A DNA stretch of 64,000 bases from Micrococcus porci (GTDB lineage: Bacteria; Actinomycetota; Actinomycetes; Actinomycetales; Micrococcaceae): assembly GCF_020097155.1 (NCBI RefSeq), contig NZ_CP083691.1:372001-436000 (forward strand), written 5' to 3'. Position numbers and translations under genes: made by a program. The notes beneath the pieces are model-generated. The model was not told the origin of the DNA. It saw only the letters and a list, made by a program, of their open reading frames with translations, and did not search any database. Of this stretch, positions 8,079 to 18,305 are shown piece by piece. Positions within the stretch are counted from its first letter, which is position 1; each line of letters starts with the position of its first letter.

Positions 8079-8082
8079 TCCG

Positions 8083-9672
8083 GTGACCCTGGTCCTGCAC
8101 CACGCCGCGCGCACCGACGTCGGCCGAGTCCGCTCCAAGAACGACGACTCCGCCTACGCGGGCCGTCACCTGGCCGTGCTCGCCGACGGCATGGGCGGGC
8201 ACGTGGGCGGCGACGTCGCGAGCGCGTCCACGGTGCTGGACCTGGCCCACCTGGACGACGTGGGCTACGAGGACCCCGCCACCGTGCTGCCCGACGAGAT
8301 CCAGAACGCCAACCTGGTGCTCACCTCGCTGGTGCACGCCAACCCGAAGCTGGCCGGCATGGGCACCACGTGCACGGCGGGGCTGCTCGCGGGCGAGGTC
8401 CTCCACATGGCGCACATCGGCGACTCCCGCGCGTACCGCCTCAAGGACGGCGAGTTCACGCAGGTCACCCGGGACCACACGTTCGTGCAGAAGCTCGTGG
8501 ACGAGGGCCGGCTCGAGGCCGCCGAGGCCCAGTTCCACCCGAACAAGAACGTGCTCATGCGCGTGCTGGGGGACGTGGACGCCTCCCCCGAGCTGGACGT
8601 GTTCGAGGTCCCCGTGGCCCCGGGAGAGCGCTGGCTGCTGTGCTCCGACGGGCTCACGGACGTGCTCTCCGTGGAGCGGATCCGCGAATTGATCGAGCCG
8701 CCGGCCACGCTCGCCGAGGCCGCCGACGCGCTCGTCGCGCACACCCTCCGGGGCGGCGCGCCGGACAACGTCACCGTGGTGGTGTTCGACGTCGCCGAGG
8801 GCTCCCCCGAGGAGCTCGAGCCGGCCGGCGAGGTGCACCTCTCCGACGAGGCGCTGGCGGCGGCCCACCCCGCGGACCGCGGACCCGTCTCCGGGCGCCT
8901 GCTGGCCGAGGAGCTCGACGCCCGCCCCCACGAGCTCGTGGGCGCCGCGGACGCCGCCGTGCACTCGGACCGGATCCCCGTGGTCACCCGCTCCGCCACG
9001 CGCCGCCGCGCCGGCGTGCTCCTCGGCGAGAGCCCGGTCCCGGAGAACCGCCCCCGCCGCACCGCCGCCCACCTGACGGCGCCCAACGCGTCGGACGTCG
9101 ACGACGCCCCCGCGGCCCCCCTGACCGCGGCCGCCTCCCCGATCGAGACCCCGGCCCCCGCCGACGCCGCCACGGAGACCCCCGCGGTGGACGCCCCCGC
9201 CCCCGCCCCCGGACCCGAGGTCGACCCCGCGGACGCCGACGCCGCACCGGCACCCGCCGCCGACCCGGCCCCGGCCCACGCCGTGGAGACCGGCCGGACC
9301 AGCCGCCGCCGTCGTCGGGACCGCCCCGTGGAGTACCGCCGCGGCTGGTTCATCCCCGTGTTCACGGCCCTGCTGGCGCTGATCCTCGTGGTGGTGGCCG
9401 TCTGGAGCTACCTGTGGACCCAGACCCAGTACTACGTGGGCGAGGACGCCGGTTCGGTGGCCGTCTTCCAGGGCGTGCCGCAGCAGCTCGGCCCGCTGGA
9501 GCTGTCCCACCTGGACCACACCACGGACATCCCCCTGGACCGCCTGCCGGCCTACGCCCAGGAGCGGGTCGGCCGGGGCATGGCCGCCACGGACCGCGCC
9601 CACGCGGACCAGATCGTCGAGGAGCTGCGCACCGTGTCCGACACCGCCGCGAAGGGAGGGGGGACGCCATGA
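8083..9672 (+). CDS. pstP: PP2C-family Ser/Thr protein phosphatase PstP
   Basis: 529 residues. The cytoplasmic PP2C domain occupies about 1-240, with metal-binding motifs SKNDDSAYAG, LADGMGGHVGGD, HIGDSRAYR and the C-terminal GAPDNVTVVV. A long Ala/Pro-rich linker, a basic patch, one membrane helix (about 420-445) and a short extracellular domain follow. It removes phosphates placed by PknA and PknB and on their substrates. The GTG start lies 4 bp after fhaB. Its stop overlaps the ATG of the SEDS gene (ATGA). The linker is longer than in the mycobacterial enzyme. Confidence 0.93.
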   Translation: MTLVLHHAARTDVGRVRSKNDDSAYAGRHLAVLADGMGGHVGGDVASASTVLDLAHLDDVGYEDPATVLPDEIQNANLVLTSLVHANPKLAGMGTTCTAGLLAGEVLHMAHIGDSRAYRLKDGEFTQVTRDHTFVQKLVDEGRLEAAEAQFHPNKNVLMRVLGDVDASPELDVFEVPVAPGERWLLCSDGLTDVLSVERIRELIEPPATLAEAADALVAHTLRGGAPDNVTVVVFDVAEGSPEELEPAGEVHLSDEALAAAHPADRGPVSGRLLAEELDARPHELVGAADAAVHSDRIPVVTRSATRRRAGVLLGESPVPENRPRRTAAHLTAPNASDVDDAPAAPLTAAASPIETPAPADAATETPAVDAPAPAPGPEVDPADADAAPAPAADPAPAHAVETGRTSRRRRRDRPVEYRRGWFIPVFTALLALILVVVAVWSYLWTQTQYYVGEDAGSVAVFQGVPQQLGPLELSHLDHTTDIPLDRLPAYAQERVGRGMAATDRAHADQIVEELRTVSDTAAKGGGTP

Positions 9673-11117
9673 CCGAGGTCATCTCGCCGCCTCGACCCCG
9701 CCGCGCCACGGAGCTGATGCTCCTGCTCGGCGCCGTCGCGCTGACCCTGGGCGCCGACCTGCTGGGGACCTACACCACGACGGGCGCCCTCGAGTCCACC
9801 GCGTGGGTGCCGCTGACCGTGTTCGGCTGCGCCTCGCTGGTCCTGCACGCGGTGCTGCGGCTGCGCGCCCGGTACGCGGACCCGTTCATCCTGCCGATCG
9901 CCACGCTGCTCAACGGCCTGGGCATCGCCATGATCCACCGGCTCAGCGCGGACACCGCGGCAGCCAGGCCCACCTCCCAGCTGGCGTGGTCCGTGCTGGC
10001 CGTGCTCGTGGCCGCCGCCCTGGTGTTCCTGGTCCGGGACCACCGCATGCTGCGCCGCTGGCCCTACGTGTTCCTCGCCGTCTCCGGCGTGCTCCTGCTG
10101 CTCCCCCTGGTGCCCGGCCTGGGCCTGAGCGCCAACGGGGCCCGGATCTGGATCAACGTGGGCGTGGGCACGTTCCAGCCGGGCGAGATCGCCAAGATCA
10201 CCCTGGCGATCTTCTTCGCCGGCTACCTCTCCACCAACCGGGACCTGATCCTGCTGGCCGGCCGCCGCGTGGGTCCGATGACGTTCCCACGCATGCGGGA
10301 CCTCGGGCCGCTGCTCGTCGCGTGGGCCGTGGCGATGGGCGTGCTGGTGTTCCAGCGGGACCTGGGCTCCGCGCTGCTCTTCTTCGGCATGTTCATGGCC
10401 ATGCTGTACATCGCCACGTCCCGGGCGTCCTGGGTGCTCCTGGGCCTGTCCCTCGTGGCCGTGGGCGCCGCCGTGGCGTTCCTCTTCCTCCCGCACGTGA
10501 CCGCCCGCTTCGAGATCTGGCTCAACGCGTTCGACCCGGAGATCTACCGCCGCGACTTCGGCGGCTCCTACCAGGTGGTGCAGGGGCTGTTCGCCATGGC
10601 CTCCGGAGGCCTGCTGGGCACCGGCCTGGGCGGGGGCAACCCCACCCAGGTGCCGCTGAGCTTCTCGGACATGATCCTCGCCGCGATCGGCGAGGAGCTC
10701 GGGCTCGTGGGGCTGAGCGCGGTGCTGGTGCTCTACCTGCTGCTGGTCACCCGCATGGCCCGGGCCGCGCTGGGCGTGCGGGACGCGTTCGGCAAGGTCC
10801 TCGCCGCGGGCCTGGCGTTCACCATGGCGTGGCAGGTGTTCGTGGTCATGGGCGGCGTGACGCTCGTCCTCCCGCTCACCGGCCTGACCACCCCGTTCCT
10901 GGCCGCGGGCGGCTCCTCGCTGCTGGCCAACTGGATCATCCTGGGCCTGGTCCTGCGCATCTCCCACGCCGCGCGTCGTCCCGCGGTGGTGGACGGCATG
11001 GTCAACGCCTCCGGTCCCGGGGCCGGGCACCTCGACCCGGGCGCCGCCCTGCCGGAGCCGGCGCAGCGCCCCGGCCCGTGGCGCGCCGCAGCCCCCGCGG
11101 GGGGTGAGGCGCGGTGA
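9669..11117 (+). CDS. rodA: FtsW/RodA/SpoVE-family (SEDS) peptidoglycan glycosyltransferase
   Basis: 482 residues, polytopic with about ten membrane helices. SEDS proteins polymerise lipid II into glycan strands and work with a class B penicillin-binding protein, here the next gene. Diagnostic segments are NGARIWINVGVGTFQPGEIA, the VFQRDLGSALL loop and the C-terminal PFLAAGGSSLLANW. The ATG at 9669 overlaps the pstP stop by 4 bp. The gene overlaps pbpA by 4 bp (GTGA). The rodA name follows the mycobacterial operon; FtsW-type function cannot be excluded. Confidence 0.92.
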   Translation: MTEVISPPRPRRATELMLLLGAVALTLGADLLGTYTTTGALESTAWVPLTVFGCASLVLHAVLRLRARYADPFILPIATLLNGLGIAMIHRLSADTAAARPTSQLAWSVLAVLVAAALVFLVRDHRMLRRWPYVFLAVSGVLLLLPLVPGLGLSANGARIWINVGVGTFQPGEIAKITLAIFFAGYLSTNRDLILLAGRRVGPMTFPRMRDLGPLLVAWAVAMGVLVFQRDLGSALLFFGMFMAMLYIATSRASWVLLGLSLVAVGAAVAFLFLPHVTARFEIWLNAFDPEIYRRDFGGSYQVVQGLFAMASGGLLGTGLGGGNPTQVPLSFSDMILAAIGEELGLVGLSAVLVLYLLLVTRMARAALGVRDAFGKVLAAGLAFTMAWQVFVVMGGVTLVLPLTGLTTPFLAAGGSSLLANWIILGLVLRISHAARRPAVVDGMVNASGPGAGHLDPGAALPEPAQRPGPWRAAAPAGGEAR

Positions 11118-12559
11118 ACGAGGCGATCCGACGCACGTGGACCGTGATGGTCGCGATGTTCCTGGTGCTGGCCGTGGCGGCGTCCGTCATCCAGGTGGTG
11201 GCCGCGGACTCCCTGAAGGAGAACAAGCTCAACAACCGGCAGCTGTTCCTGGAGTTCGGCGCCCCGCGCGGGCCCATCCTGGTGGACGGCACCCCCGTGG
11301 CGCAGTCCGTCCCCTCCGGGGACGCCTACAACTACCAGCGCGTCTACCGGGACTCGTTGCTGTACGCGCCCCTGACCGGCCACTACTCGCTGGCCTACGG
11401 CACCGCGGGCATGGAGAAGGCCATGAACGGCGAGCTCGCGGGCACGTCCTCCAGCCAGTTCCTGGACCGCGCGCTCGAGATCGTCACGGGCTCCACCCCG
11501 GAGGGCGACCAGGTGGAGCTCACTCTGGACTCCGAGCTCCAGAAGCTCGCCTACGAGTCCATCCCGGACGGCGTGAAGGGCTCCGTGGTCGCCACGGACC
11601 CGAAGACCGGCCGTGTCCTGGCCATGGCCTCCAAGCCCTCCTACGACGCGAACACGATCTCCTCCCACACCCGCAGCGAGGCCACGGCCGCCATGTCCGC
11701 CTACGAGGGCGTGCCTGGCCTGACCGTGGGCCAGAACCGGCCCACCCAGCAGCGCGTCGCCCCGGGCTCCACGTTCAAGCTGATCGACCTGGTGGCCATG
11801 CTGGAGTCCGGCGACTACGCCCCGGACCAGGTGCTGGACGTGCCGGCCGCGTGGACGCTGCCGGGCACCCGCACGCAGATGTCCAACTTCGACGGGGGCC
11901 GCTGCAACGGCGTCGGCCGGGCGACCCTGACCTGGATCGTGGCGAACTCGTGCAACACCCCGTTCGCGCAGGCCGCCGTGGCCCTCGGCCAGGACGAGAT
12001 CCGCTCCGTGGCGGAGCGGTTCGGCTTCAACCAGGACGGCTCCATGCCGCTGCCCGTGACCGCGTCGGTGTTCCCGGAGGACCTCGACGACGCCGCCCTC
12101 GCGCAGTCCGCGATCGGCCAGCGTGACGTCCAGGCCACGGCCCTGCAGATGAACATGGTCGCCGCGGGCATCGCCAACGACGGCATGGTCATGGAGCCGA
12201 ACCTCGTGCAGGCGGTGCGCCGCCCGGACCTGACCACGGTGTCCGAGTTCTCCCCGCGGGAGCACGGGCGGGCGATGGACCCGGACGTCGCGCACCAGGT
12301 CCGGGACATGATGGTGGCCACGGTCGAGGACGGCACGGCCTCCGCAGCGAAGTCGTCCACGCTGCAGATCGCCGCGAAGACCGGCACGGCGGAGAAGGAC
12401 GGGACGGCGAACGTCAACACGTGGGTCACGGGCTTCGCCCCGGCCCAGGACCCGAAGGTGGCGGTGACGATCGTGTACGAGGACCAGAACAGCAGTTCCG
12501 CCCACACACAGGCGGTGGAGAGCATGCAGAGGATCATGGAGGCGGTGGTCGCAGAATGA
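11114..12559 (+). CDS. pbpA: Class B penicillin-binding protein PbpA (transpeptidase)
   Basis: 481 residues. An N-terminal membrane anchor (about 10-32) is followed by a dimerisation domain and a C-terminal D,D-transpeptidase domain. The active-site motifs are all present: SxxK in PGSTFKL, SxN as SCN, and KTG in AKTGTA. It crosslinks peptidoglycan made by the adjacent SEDS protein at the outer face of the membrane. The start is GTG, overlapping the upstream gene by 4 bp. The stop overlaps the pknA ATG. In mycobacteria the orthologue is needed for septation and is a PknB substrate. Confidence 0.93.
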   Translation: MNEAIRRTWTVMVAMFLVLAVAASVIQVVAADSLKENKLNNRQLFLEFGAPRGPILVDGTPVAQSVPSGDAYNYQRVYRDSLLYAPLTGHYSLAYGTAGMEKAMNGELAGTSSSQFLDRALEIVTGSTPEGDQVELTLDSELQKLAYESIPDGVKGSVVATDPKTGRVLAMASKPSYDANTISSHTRSEATAAMSAYEGVPGLTVGQNRPTQQRVAPGSTFKLIDLVAMLESGDYAPDQVLDVPAAWTLPGTRTQMSNFDGGRCNGVGRATLTWIVANSCNTPFAQAAVALGQDEIRSVAERFGFNQDGSMPLPVTASVFPEDLDDAALAQSAIGQRDVQATALQMNMVAAGIANDGMVMEPNLVQAVRRPDLTTVSEFSPREHGRAMDPDVAHQVRDMMVATVEDGTASAAKSSTLQIAAKTGTAEKDGTANVNTWVTGFAPAQDPKVAVTIVYEDQNSSSAHTQAVESMQRIMEAVVAE

Positions 12560-14505
12560 GGCCGACATCGGGCATCACCCTGGGAGGCAGGTACGCCCTG
12601 ACCGATCGCATCGCGATCGGCGGCATGGGCGAGGTGTGGAAGGCGCGGGACAAGGTCCTGGGCCGGATCACCGCCGTGAAGATCCTCAAGGAGGAGTACA
12701 CGGGCGACCCCAACTTCCTGCGCCGCTTCCGCGCCGAGGCCCAGCACACCGCCCTGCTGAACCACCCCGGCGTCGCCAACGTGTACGACTACGGCGAGGA
12801 GAAGGGCTCGGCCTACCTGGTCATGGAGCTCGTCCCCGGACAGCCGCTGTCCGCGATCCTGGAGAAGGACAGGACCCTCTCCACGGACCGCACGCTGAGC
12901 ATCATCCGGCAGACCGCGGCCGCGCTCTCCGCCGCGCACGCCCAGGGTCTGGTGCACCGCGACGTGAAGCCGGGCAACCTCATGATCACGCCCACCGGCC
13001 GGGTGAAGGTCACGGACTTCGGCATCGCCCGCCTCGCGGACCAGGTCCCGCTCACCGCCACCGGCCAGGTCATGGGCACCGCGCAGTACCTGGCGCCCGA
13101 GCAGGCCACGGGCCAGCAGGCCACCGGCTCCTCGGACATCTACTCGCTGGGCATCATCGGCTACGAGGCCCTCGCCGGGCACCGTCCGTTCACGGGCGAG
13201 TCCCAGATCGCGATCGCCCTGGCCCAGGTCAACGACACTCCCCCGGCCCTGCCGGACACGATCTCCGCCCCGGTCCGGGCGCTGATCATGTGCATGCTCT
13301 CGAAGAACCCGAAGGACCGCCCCGCGAACGCCACCGCCCTGTCCGAGGCCGCGGAGGCGCTGCGCCGCAAGGACGTGGCGGGCGCCGTCGCCGCGGTGCC
13401 CACCCTGGCCGCGTTCCTCGCGGACCAGGGCGTGCACTCCACCGGCGGCCCCGGGGACGCCGAGACCACCGCCCTCGACGCCGCCCCGCGCACCGCACCG
13501 CAGCCCACCGTCCCCCTGGGGACGACGACGGAGCCCGCCGCCCCGGCCACGGCCGCCCTGCCCGTGGCCGCCGCCCGCCCGGACGTTGCCGCCACCCGCA
13601 GCCCCCGGGCCGCGGAGCCGGCACGGAGCGTCCCGGCGGCCGCCCCGGCGGACCCGGCGCCGCGCACCGCGAAGCCCCGCCGGCGCAACCGCTGGCCGCT
13701 GTTCGCCCTGCTCGCCCTCGTGGCGTTCGCCGTGCTCGGCGCGCTGCTGTACCCCCTGCTCTCCGGGGAATCCGGCGCGGGCGCGGGGGCGTCGTCGTCG
13801 ACCGGCACGGACGCGCAGGTGGAGGTGGACGCCGCGGCGTACCGGGGCCGGCCGGCCGACGAGGTGCGCGCGGAGCTGGAGGGTCGCGGCCTCGCCGTGG
13901 AGGAGGAGCAGCGGGACGCGAACGACCCCCAGGGCACCGTGGTCGAGGTGACGCCCACGGGCACCCTCCGCCGCGGCGACACCGTGACGCTGGCCGTCTC
14001 CACCGGCCAGGGGACCATCCCCCAGGACCTCGTGGGCCAGCCCGCGGACACCGTGGTCGGCATCCTGCGGGACCGCGGCTTCTCCGTGGACCGGGTGGAC
14101 GATCCGAACGCCGACGGCGCCACCGGCCAGGTGGTGCGCGTCGTGCCCGGCGAGGGCCAGACGCACCGCTTCGACACCCCCGTCCAGGTGATCGTCGCCG
14201 GCGGCACCGGCAGCTCCCCCGTGACCCAGTCCGTGGTCACGGCGCCGACCGCCGCTCCGGCGTCCGAGAGCCCCGCCGAGCCGGCCCCGGCGTCGTCCTC
14301 CTCCGGGGACCCGGCGCCGAGCTCCGCGCAGCCGACGCCCTCCGAGGCGTCGACCGAGCCGTCCCCGGAGTCCCCCGCCCCCACCTCGGAGTCGGCCGCG
14401 CCGAGCACGGAGCCCTCCGCGGGCACCCCCTCGACCCCCGACGCCTCGGGGCCGTCCTCCCAGGGCTCCGACGCCGGCTCTCCGTCGACCGACCCGGCCG
14501 GCTGA
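12556..14505 (+). CDS. pknA: PknA-type Ser/Thr kinase with two PASTA-like domains
   Basis: 649 residues. The kinase domain (about 10-275) has the Gly loop [10 protein letters not shown], the catalytic Lys in [19 protein letters not shown] and APEQ. A linker, a membrane helix (about 380-400) and two PASTA-like repeats (about 418-480 and 481-550) follow, then a Ser/Pro/Glu-rich tail of about 100 residues. PASTA domains sense muropeptides or lipid II outside the cell. Mycobacterial PknA lacks PASTA repeats, so this architecture is extended. The ATG overlaps the pbpA stop (ATGA). Phosphorylation targets probably include FtsZ, MurJ-linked proteins and PknB. Confidence 0.9.
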   Translation: MRPTSGITLGGRYALTDRIAIGGMGEVWKARDKVLGRITAVKILKEEYTGDPNFLRRFRAEAQHTALLNHPGVANVYDYGEEKGSAYLVMELVPGQPLSAILEKDRTLSTDRTLSIIRQTAAALSAAHAQGLVHRDVKPGNLMITPTGRVKVTDFGIARLADQVPLTATGQVMGTAQYLAPEQATGQQATGSSDIYSLGIIGYEALAGHRPFTGESQIAIALAQVNDTPPALPDTISAPVRALIMCMLSKNPKDRPANATALSEAAEALRRKDVAGAVAAVPTLAAFLADQGVHSTGGPGDAETTALDAAPRTAPQPTVPLGTTTEPAAPATAALPVAAARPDVAATRSPRAAEPARSVPAAAPADPAPRTAKPRRRNRWPLFALLALVAFAVLGALLYPLLSGESGAGAGASSSTGTDAQVEVDAAAYRGRPADEVRAELEGRGLAVEEEQRDANDPQGTVVEVTPTGTLRRGDTVTLAVSTGQGTIPQDLVGQPADTVVGILRDRGFSVDRVDDPNADGATGQVVRVVPGEGQTHRFDTPVQVIVAGGTGSSPVTQSVVTAPTAAPASESPAEPAPASSSSGDPAPSSAQPTPSEASTEPSPESPAPTSESAAPSTEPSAGTPSTPDASGPSSQGSDAGSPSTDPAG

Positions 14506-14527
14506 GCGCGGGCGGGACGGAACGGAC

Positions 14528-16906
14528 ATGCAGGGACAGCGCATCCTCCACGAACGGTACCGGGTCGACGAGCTGATCGGCCGCGGCGGCATGGCCGACG
14601 TGTTCCGCGGCCACGACCTGCGGCTGAACCGCACGGTGGCCGTGAAGATGATGCGCCCCGACCTGGCCAGGGATCCCGCGTTCCAGGCCCGGTTCCGCAC
14701 GGAGGCCCGGCACGCGGCCGCGCTGAACCACCCGAACATCGTCTCGGTGTACGACACGGGCGACGCCCTGCTCGACGACGGACCGCAGTCCGTGGAGTGC
14801 CCCTACCTGGTGATGGAGCACGTGGACGGGCGCACCCTGCGCGAGCTCCTCGACGCCGGCGAGGTCGCCTGGCGGGACGCGGTGGAGTGGACGCGGGGGC
14901 TGCTGCACGCCCTCGACCACTCGCACCGCCAGCGGATCGTGCACCGGGACGTGAAGCCCGCGAACGTCATGGTCACCCGGGACGGCGGGGTCAAGGTGAT
15001 GGACTTCGGCATCGCCCGCGCGCTCTCGGACACGTCGGCGCACACCGGGCAGACGCAGGCCGTGGTGGGCACGGCGCTGTACCTGCCGCCCGAACAGGCG
15101 CAGGGCGCCCGCGTGGACGCCCGGTCCGACCTCTACGCGGCCGGCTGTGTGCTCTTCGAGCTGCTCACGGGACGCCCCCCGTTCACGGGGGAGACCCCGC
15201 TGGCGATCGCCTACCAGCACGTGCGGGAGGAGCCGCCGGCGCCGTCGGCGGTGGACCCGTCCCTGTCCACGGAGTTCGACTCCGTGGTGCTGCGCGCCCT
15301 GCAGAAGGACCCGGGGCTGCGCCACCAGCACGCTCGCGAGTTCCTCTCCGCCCTGGACTTCGCGGCCGCCCGGGCCGCCCGGGCCGCCGACGACGACGCC
15401 CCCACCCGGGTCGTGCCGGCGTCCGGGGCGGCTCCCCTCGCCACGGGCTCCGGTGCCCTCGCCGCCGCCGTGGCGGGGTCCACCGCGGCTGGGCCGACGG
15501 CATCGGGGTCCACGGCGCTCGGCGCCGGGGGCGCCCCGGAGGCGCGTCCGGCCACGGGGCCGCCCGCCACGACCCCGCTCGGTGCGGCGGCCGGACCCAC
15601 GGAGCCGCTGATCGCGGGTCACGCGGTGGCGGGGGCGGCCGTCCCCGGCGCCCCCTCGGCGTCCCAGCTGGCCGCCGCGGAGGCGGTGGAGACGGCCCCC
15701 GCCGCTGCGTCCACCACGGGCGGTTCGGCTGGCGCCGGCGCGACGTCCGGGGCGGAGCGGGCCGGCCGGCGTCACCGGCTGTCGTGGGCGGTCCTGGCCG
15801 CCGTGGCCGCCGTGGCCGCCGTGGCCGCGATCCTGGCCCTCGGGGCGGCCCTGCTGATCGGCTCGCGCGACCCCGGGCCGGTGACGGTGCCGGCCCTGGC
15901 GGGCCGTACGGAGGCGGAGGCGGTGTCCGCGCTGACGGGCCTGGGCCTGCGCTCGGCGATCTCCCCGGACTACCACTCCACCGAGCCGGACGGACGGGTG
16001 CTGAAGGTCCACCCCGGCGCGGGGGCGGCCGTGGAGCCCGGCTCGACGGTGAACCTCTCGGTGGCCCGGGGCGGGGAGGGCGTCGTGCTGCCGACCTCCC
16101 TGCGCGGGGCGTCCGAGGCGCGGGTGCGCCAGGAGCTGGCCCGGCTGGGCCTGAACGTCGCCTCGGTGGAGGACACCCCGAGCGGGGAGCTCGACCGCGG
16201 CGCCCTGGTCCAGACGGACCCGGTGCTGGGATCGCGCGTGCCGCCGGGCAGCGCGGTGGTCCTGCACCTGGCCGACGGCACGGCGCGGGTGCCGAGCCTG
16301 GTCGGGATGACCGGCGCCGACGCCCGCACCACCCTCGCGGCGCTGGACCCGGAGATGACCGTGCGCTTCCAGGGTGCGGCGGGTGCGGACCCTGACACGG
16401 GCGTGGTGGTGCTGCAGGACCCTGCGGCGGGGACCGTCGTGGACAACACCGCCATGATCACGCTGATCACCTCGGCGGAGGCGACCCCGACCGCGAGCGC
16501 CGTGACCGTGGCGCCCCCGGACCCCGCCCTGCCGTCCGCGACGACGACGACCGCCCCCGCGGAGCCCTCCCCGGGCGTCCCGGCTCCGACGACGCCGGCG
16601 GCGCCCGCGGTGGACACACCCGCCCCGGCGCCCGCGACGACCCCAGCGCCCGCACCCGAGTCCTCTTCGACTCCGGGGGCGGGCACGGACCCCGCGCCCA
16701 CGGAGTCCGCCCCGACCCCGGACGACGGGCCGGGCAGCACCGGGACGCCGAGCACCGAGGCCCCCACGGAGGCGCCCACGGACCCGGTGGGCACCCCTGC
16801 GCCGTCGCCGTCCGGGGAGCCGGTCCCGCAGCCGTCGCCGTCCGTGGAGCCTCTCCCGGAGCCGACGGCGCCCACGGAGGCCCCGACCGCCGACCCCGCC
16901 GGCTGA
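14528..16906 (+). CDS. pknB: PknB-type Ser/Thr kinase with PASTA domains
   Basis: 792 residues. The cytoplasmic kinase domain (about 10-275) has IGRGGMADVF, AVKMM, HRDVKPAN, DFGIAR and PPEQ. A 130-residue Ala/Gly-rich juxtamembrane linker leads to a membrane helix (about 418-442). Three extracellular PASTA repeats follow (about 453-515, 517-582, 583-645), then a Pro/Thr/Ser-rich tail of about 145 residues that may cross the wall. Mycobacterial PknB has four PASTA repeats and no such tail. It is the last gene of the operon, 22 bp after pknA. It acts as the main growth kinase and is expected to phosphorylate the MurJ-associated pseudokinase. Confidence 0.93.
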   Translation: MQGQRILHERYRVDELIGRGGMADVFRGHDLRLNRTVAVKMMRPDLARDPAFQARFRTEARHAAALNHPNIVSVYDTGDALLDDGPQSVECPYLVMEHVDGRTLRELLDAGEVAWRDAVEWTRGLLHALDHSHRQRIVHRDVKPANVMVTRDGGVKVMDFGIARALSDTSAHTGQTQAVVGTALYLPPEQAQGARVDARSDLYAAGCVLFELLTGRPPFTGETPLAIAYQHVREEPPAPSAVDPSLSTEFDSVVLRALQKDPGLRHQHAREFLSALDFAAARAARAADDDAPTRVVPASGAAPLATGSGALAAAVAGSTAAGPTASGSTALGAGGAPEARPATGPPATTPLGAAAGPTEPLIAGHAVAGAAVPGAPSASQLAAAEAVETAPAAASTTGGSAGAGATSGAERAGRRHRLSWAVLAAVAAVAAVAAILALGAALLIGSRDPGPVTVPALAGRTEAEAVSALTGLGLRSAISPDYHSTEPDGRVLKVHPGAGAAVEPGSTVNLSVARGGEGVVLPTSLRGASEARVRQELARLGLNVASVEDTPSGELDRGALVQTDPVLGSRVPPGSAVVLHLADGTARVPSLVGMTGADARTTLAALDPEMTVRFQGAAGADPDTGVVVLQDPAAGTVVDNTAMITLITSAEATPTASAVTVAPPDPALPSATTTTAPAEPSPGVPAPTTPAAPAVDTPAPAPATTPAPAPESSSTPGAGTDPAPTESAPTPDDGPGSTGTPSTEAPTEAPTDPVGTPAPSPSGEPVPQPSPSVEPLPEPTAPTEAPTADPAG

Positions 16907-16967
16907 GCCGCGCCCTCGACCGGGCCCGCCCCGGCCGTCGGACTCCCTCGGCGGCCCGCGCCGCGGG

Positions 16968-17642
16968 TCAGTCGGCGGCGCGCACCAGGGGGCTGAGGCG
17001 CCCGCCGCGCTCGGCGGCGCCGACCAGGCCCACGGACTCCAGCCAGTTGCCGAGCATGCGGTAGCCGCCCTCGGTGAGCACGGACTCGGGGTGGAACTGC
17101 ACGCCCCACAGGGGTGCGGTGCGGTGGGCCAGGCCCATGACGACGCCGTCGTCGGTCTGGGCGGTGATCTCCAGGACGGACTCGTCCACGGTGTGGCGCA
17201 CGGCGGCCAGGGAGTGGTAGCGGGTGGCGGTGAACCGCGCGGGGACGCCCGCGAACATCGGGTGGTCGGTGTGGGTGAGCACGGAGGTCTTGCCGTGCAT
17301 GAGGGACTCGGCGTGGGTGACGGTGGCCCCGAACGCCTCGGCGATGGCCTGCTGGCCCAGGCAGACCCCGTAGAGGGGGCGTCCGCCGTCGGCGGCGGAG
17401 CGGATCAGGTCCAGGGAGACGCCGGCCTCGGAGGGGGTGCCGGGACCGGGGGAGATCAGCACGGCGTCGTGCTGGGCGGCGAGCTCGAGCGCGCGGGCGG
17501 GGCTGACCTCGTCGTTGCGGATCACGGTGGTGCGGGCGCCGAGCTCCTGGAGGTAGCCCACCAGGGTGTAGACGAAGCTGTCGTAGTTGTCCACGACCAG
17601 CACGGAGACGGCGGTGGGGGCGGACTCGGGGGGGGTGCTCAC
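16968..17642 (-). CDS. Class I glutamine amidotransferase, TrpG/PabA type
   Basis: 224 residues from a GTG at 17642; the reading upstream of it lacks family similarity. It hydrolyses glutamine and feeds ammonia to anthranilate or aminodeoxychorismate synthase. The nucleophile Cys is in GVCLGQQAIAEAFG, with the oxyanion motif SPGPGTPSEAG and the His-Glu pair in FHPESVLTEGG. The N-terminus VLVVDNYDSFVYTLVGYL is typical. No large synthase subunit is nearby, so trpG and pabA cannot be told apart; shared use is common. Its position next to pknB matches the annotated trpG of mycobacteria. Confidence 0.88.
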   Translation of the reverse strand: MSTPPESAPTAVSVLVVDNYDSFVYTLVGYLQELGARTTVIRNDEVSPARALELAAQHDAVLISPGPGTPSEAGVSLDLIRSAADGGRPLYGVCLGQQAIAEAFGATVTHAESLMHGKTSVLTHTDHPMFAGVPARFTATRYHSLAAVRHTVDESVLEITAQTDDGVVMGLAHRTAPLWGVQFHPESVLTEGGYRMLGNWLESVGLVGAAERGGRLSPLVRAAD

Positions 17643-17836
17643 GGGGCGATCCTGACTCCCGCCGGGCACGGGCGGGGCGCGGTGGGGGTCGGTGCATAGA
17701 CTGGCCGGGGCGCGCCCCGGACGGTCCTCGTAGGCTACCGCGCGGCGTCCCGCCCCTGTCCCGGCGGCCCCGTCCTGGCGCCGCCTCCCCTGCACAGCCT
17801 CCCGCCCGGGCGCCGGGCGGCGGAAGGAGACGACCC

Positions 17837-18151
17837 GTGGCCACGACCTCCGGGAAGCGCAAGGACTCGGCCCGCCGGAAGCGGCGGGAGCTCGAGCAGG
17901 CCCGCTCGAGGCGCGGGCGGACGGCCTCGGTCAGCACGGACCTCGGGGACGTGGACGCGACGCCGGCCCCGTTGCCGCGCTGGTACAAGGCCGTGATGTT
18001 CGGCCTGCTGATCCTGGGGCTGCTGTGGATCGTCGTCTACTACCTGTCGCAGGGCCTGTTCCCGATCCCCGACGCCGGCGGTTGGAACATCCTGATCGGC
18101 TTCGGCATCGCCCTGGTCGGCTTCCTGATGATGTCCCGCTGGAGCGAATGA
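17837..18151 (+). CDS. crgA: Cell division protein CrgA
   Basis: 104 residues. A basic cytoplasmic N-terminus (KRKDSARRKRRELEQ) is followed by two membrane helices (about 50-72 and 82-98) joined by a short loop, the CrgA layout. CrgA recruits and stabilises divisome proteins such as FtsI/PbpB and FtsZ at the septum in actinobacteria. The GTG start sits after GGAAGGAGACGACCC. It is divergent from the amidotransferase, and a cluster of DnaA-box-like sequences follows it. Confidence 0.93.
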   Translation: MATTSGKRKDSARRKRRELEQARSRRGRTASVSTDLGDVDATPAPLPRWYKAVMFGLLILGLLWIVVYYLSQGLFPIPDAGGWNILIGFGIALVGFLMMSRWSE

Positions 18152-18162
18152 CACCCGTGTGA

Positions 18163-18293
18163 TTCTCCACAGCGGTGGACAACCCTGTGGAGAACTCCCA
18201 CGGCACGATTCCGCGCTCCCAGAAGTTGTCCCCGACGTTGTCCACAGGTGTGGACGACGTCGGGGACGTTCCTGCACAGGCCCCTGTGGACAG
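18163..18293. other. Cluster of DnaA-box-like 9-mers between crgA and rhomboid gene
   Basis: Five 9-mers lie in 131 bp: TTCTCCACA (18163-18171), GTGGACAA (18175-18182), TGTGGAGAA (18186-18194), a perfect TTGTCCACA (18238-18246) and TGTGGACAG (18285-18293). This is about 14 kb from the main origin, between convergent genes. Confidence 0.5.
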
Positions 18294-18305
18294 GGATCGG
18301 GCGGC

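Noticed and set aside
12636..16395. Long alternative-frame products within pknA and pknB
   Set aside because: Arg/Gly/Pro-rich shadows of the kinase genes in another frame, without motifs.
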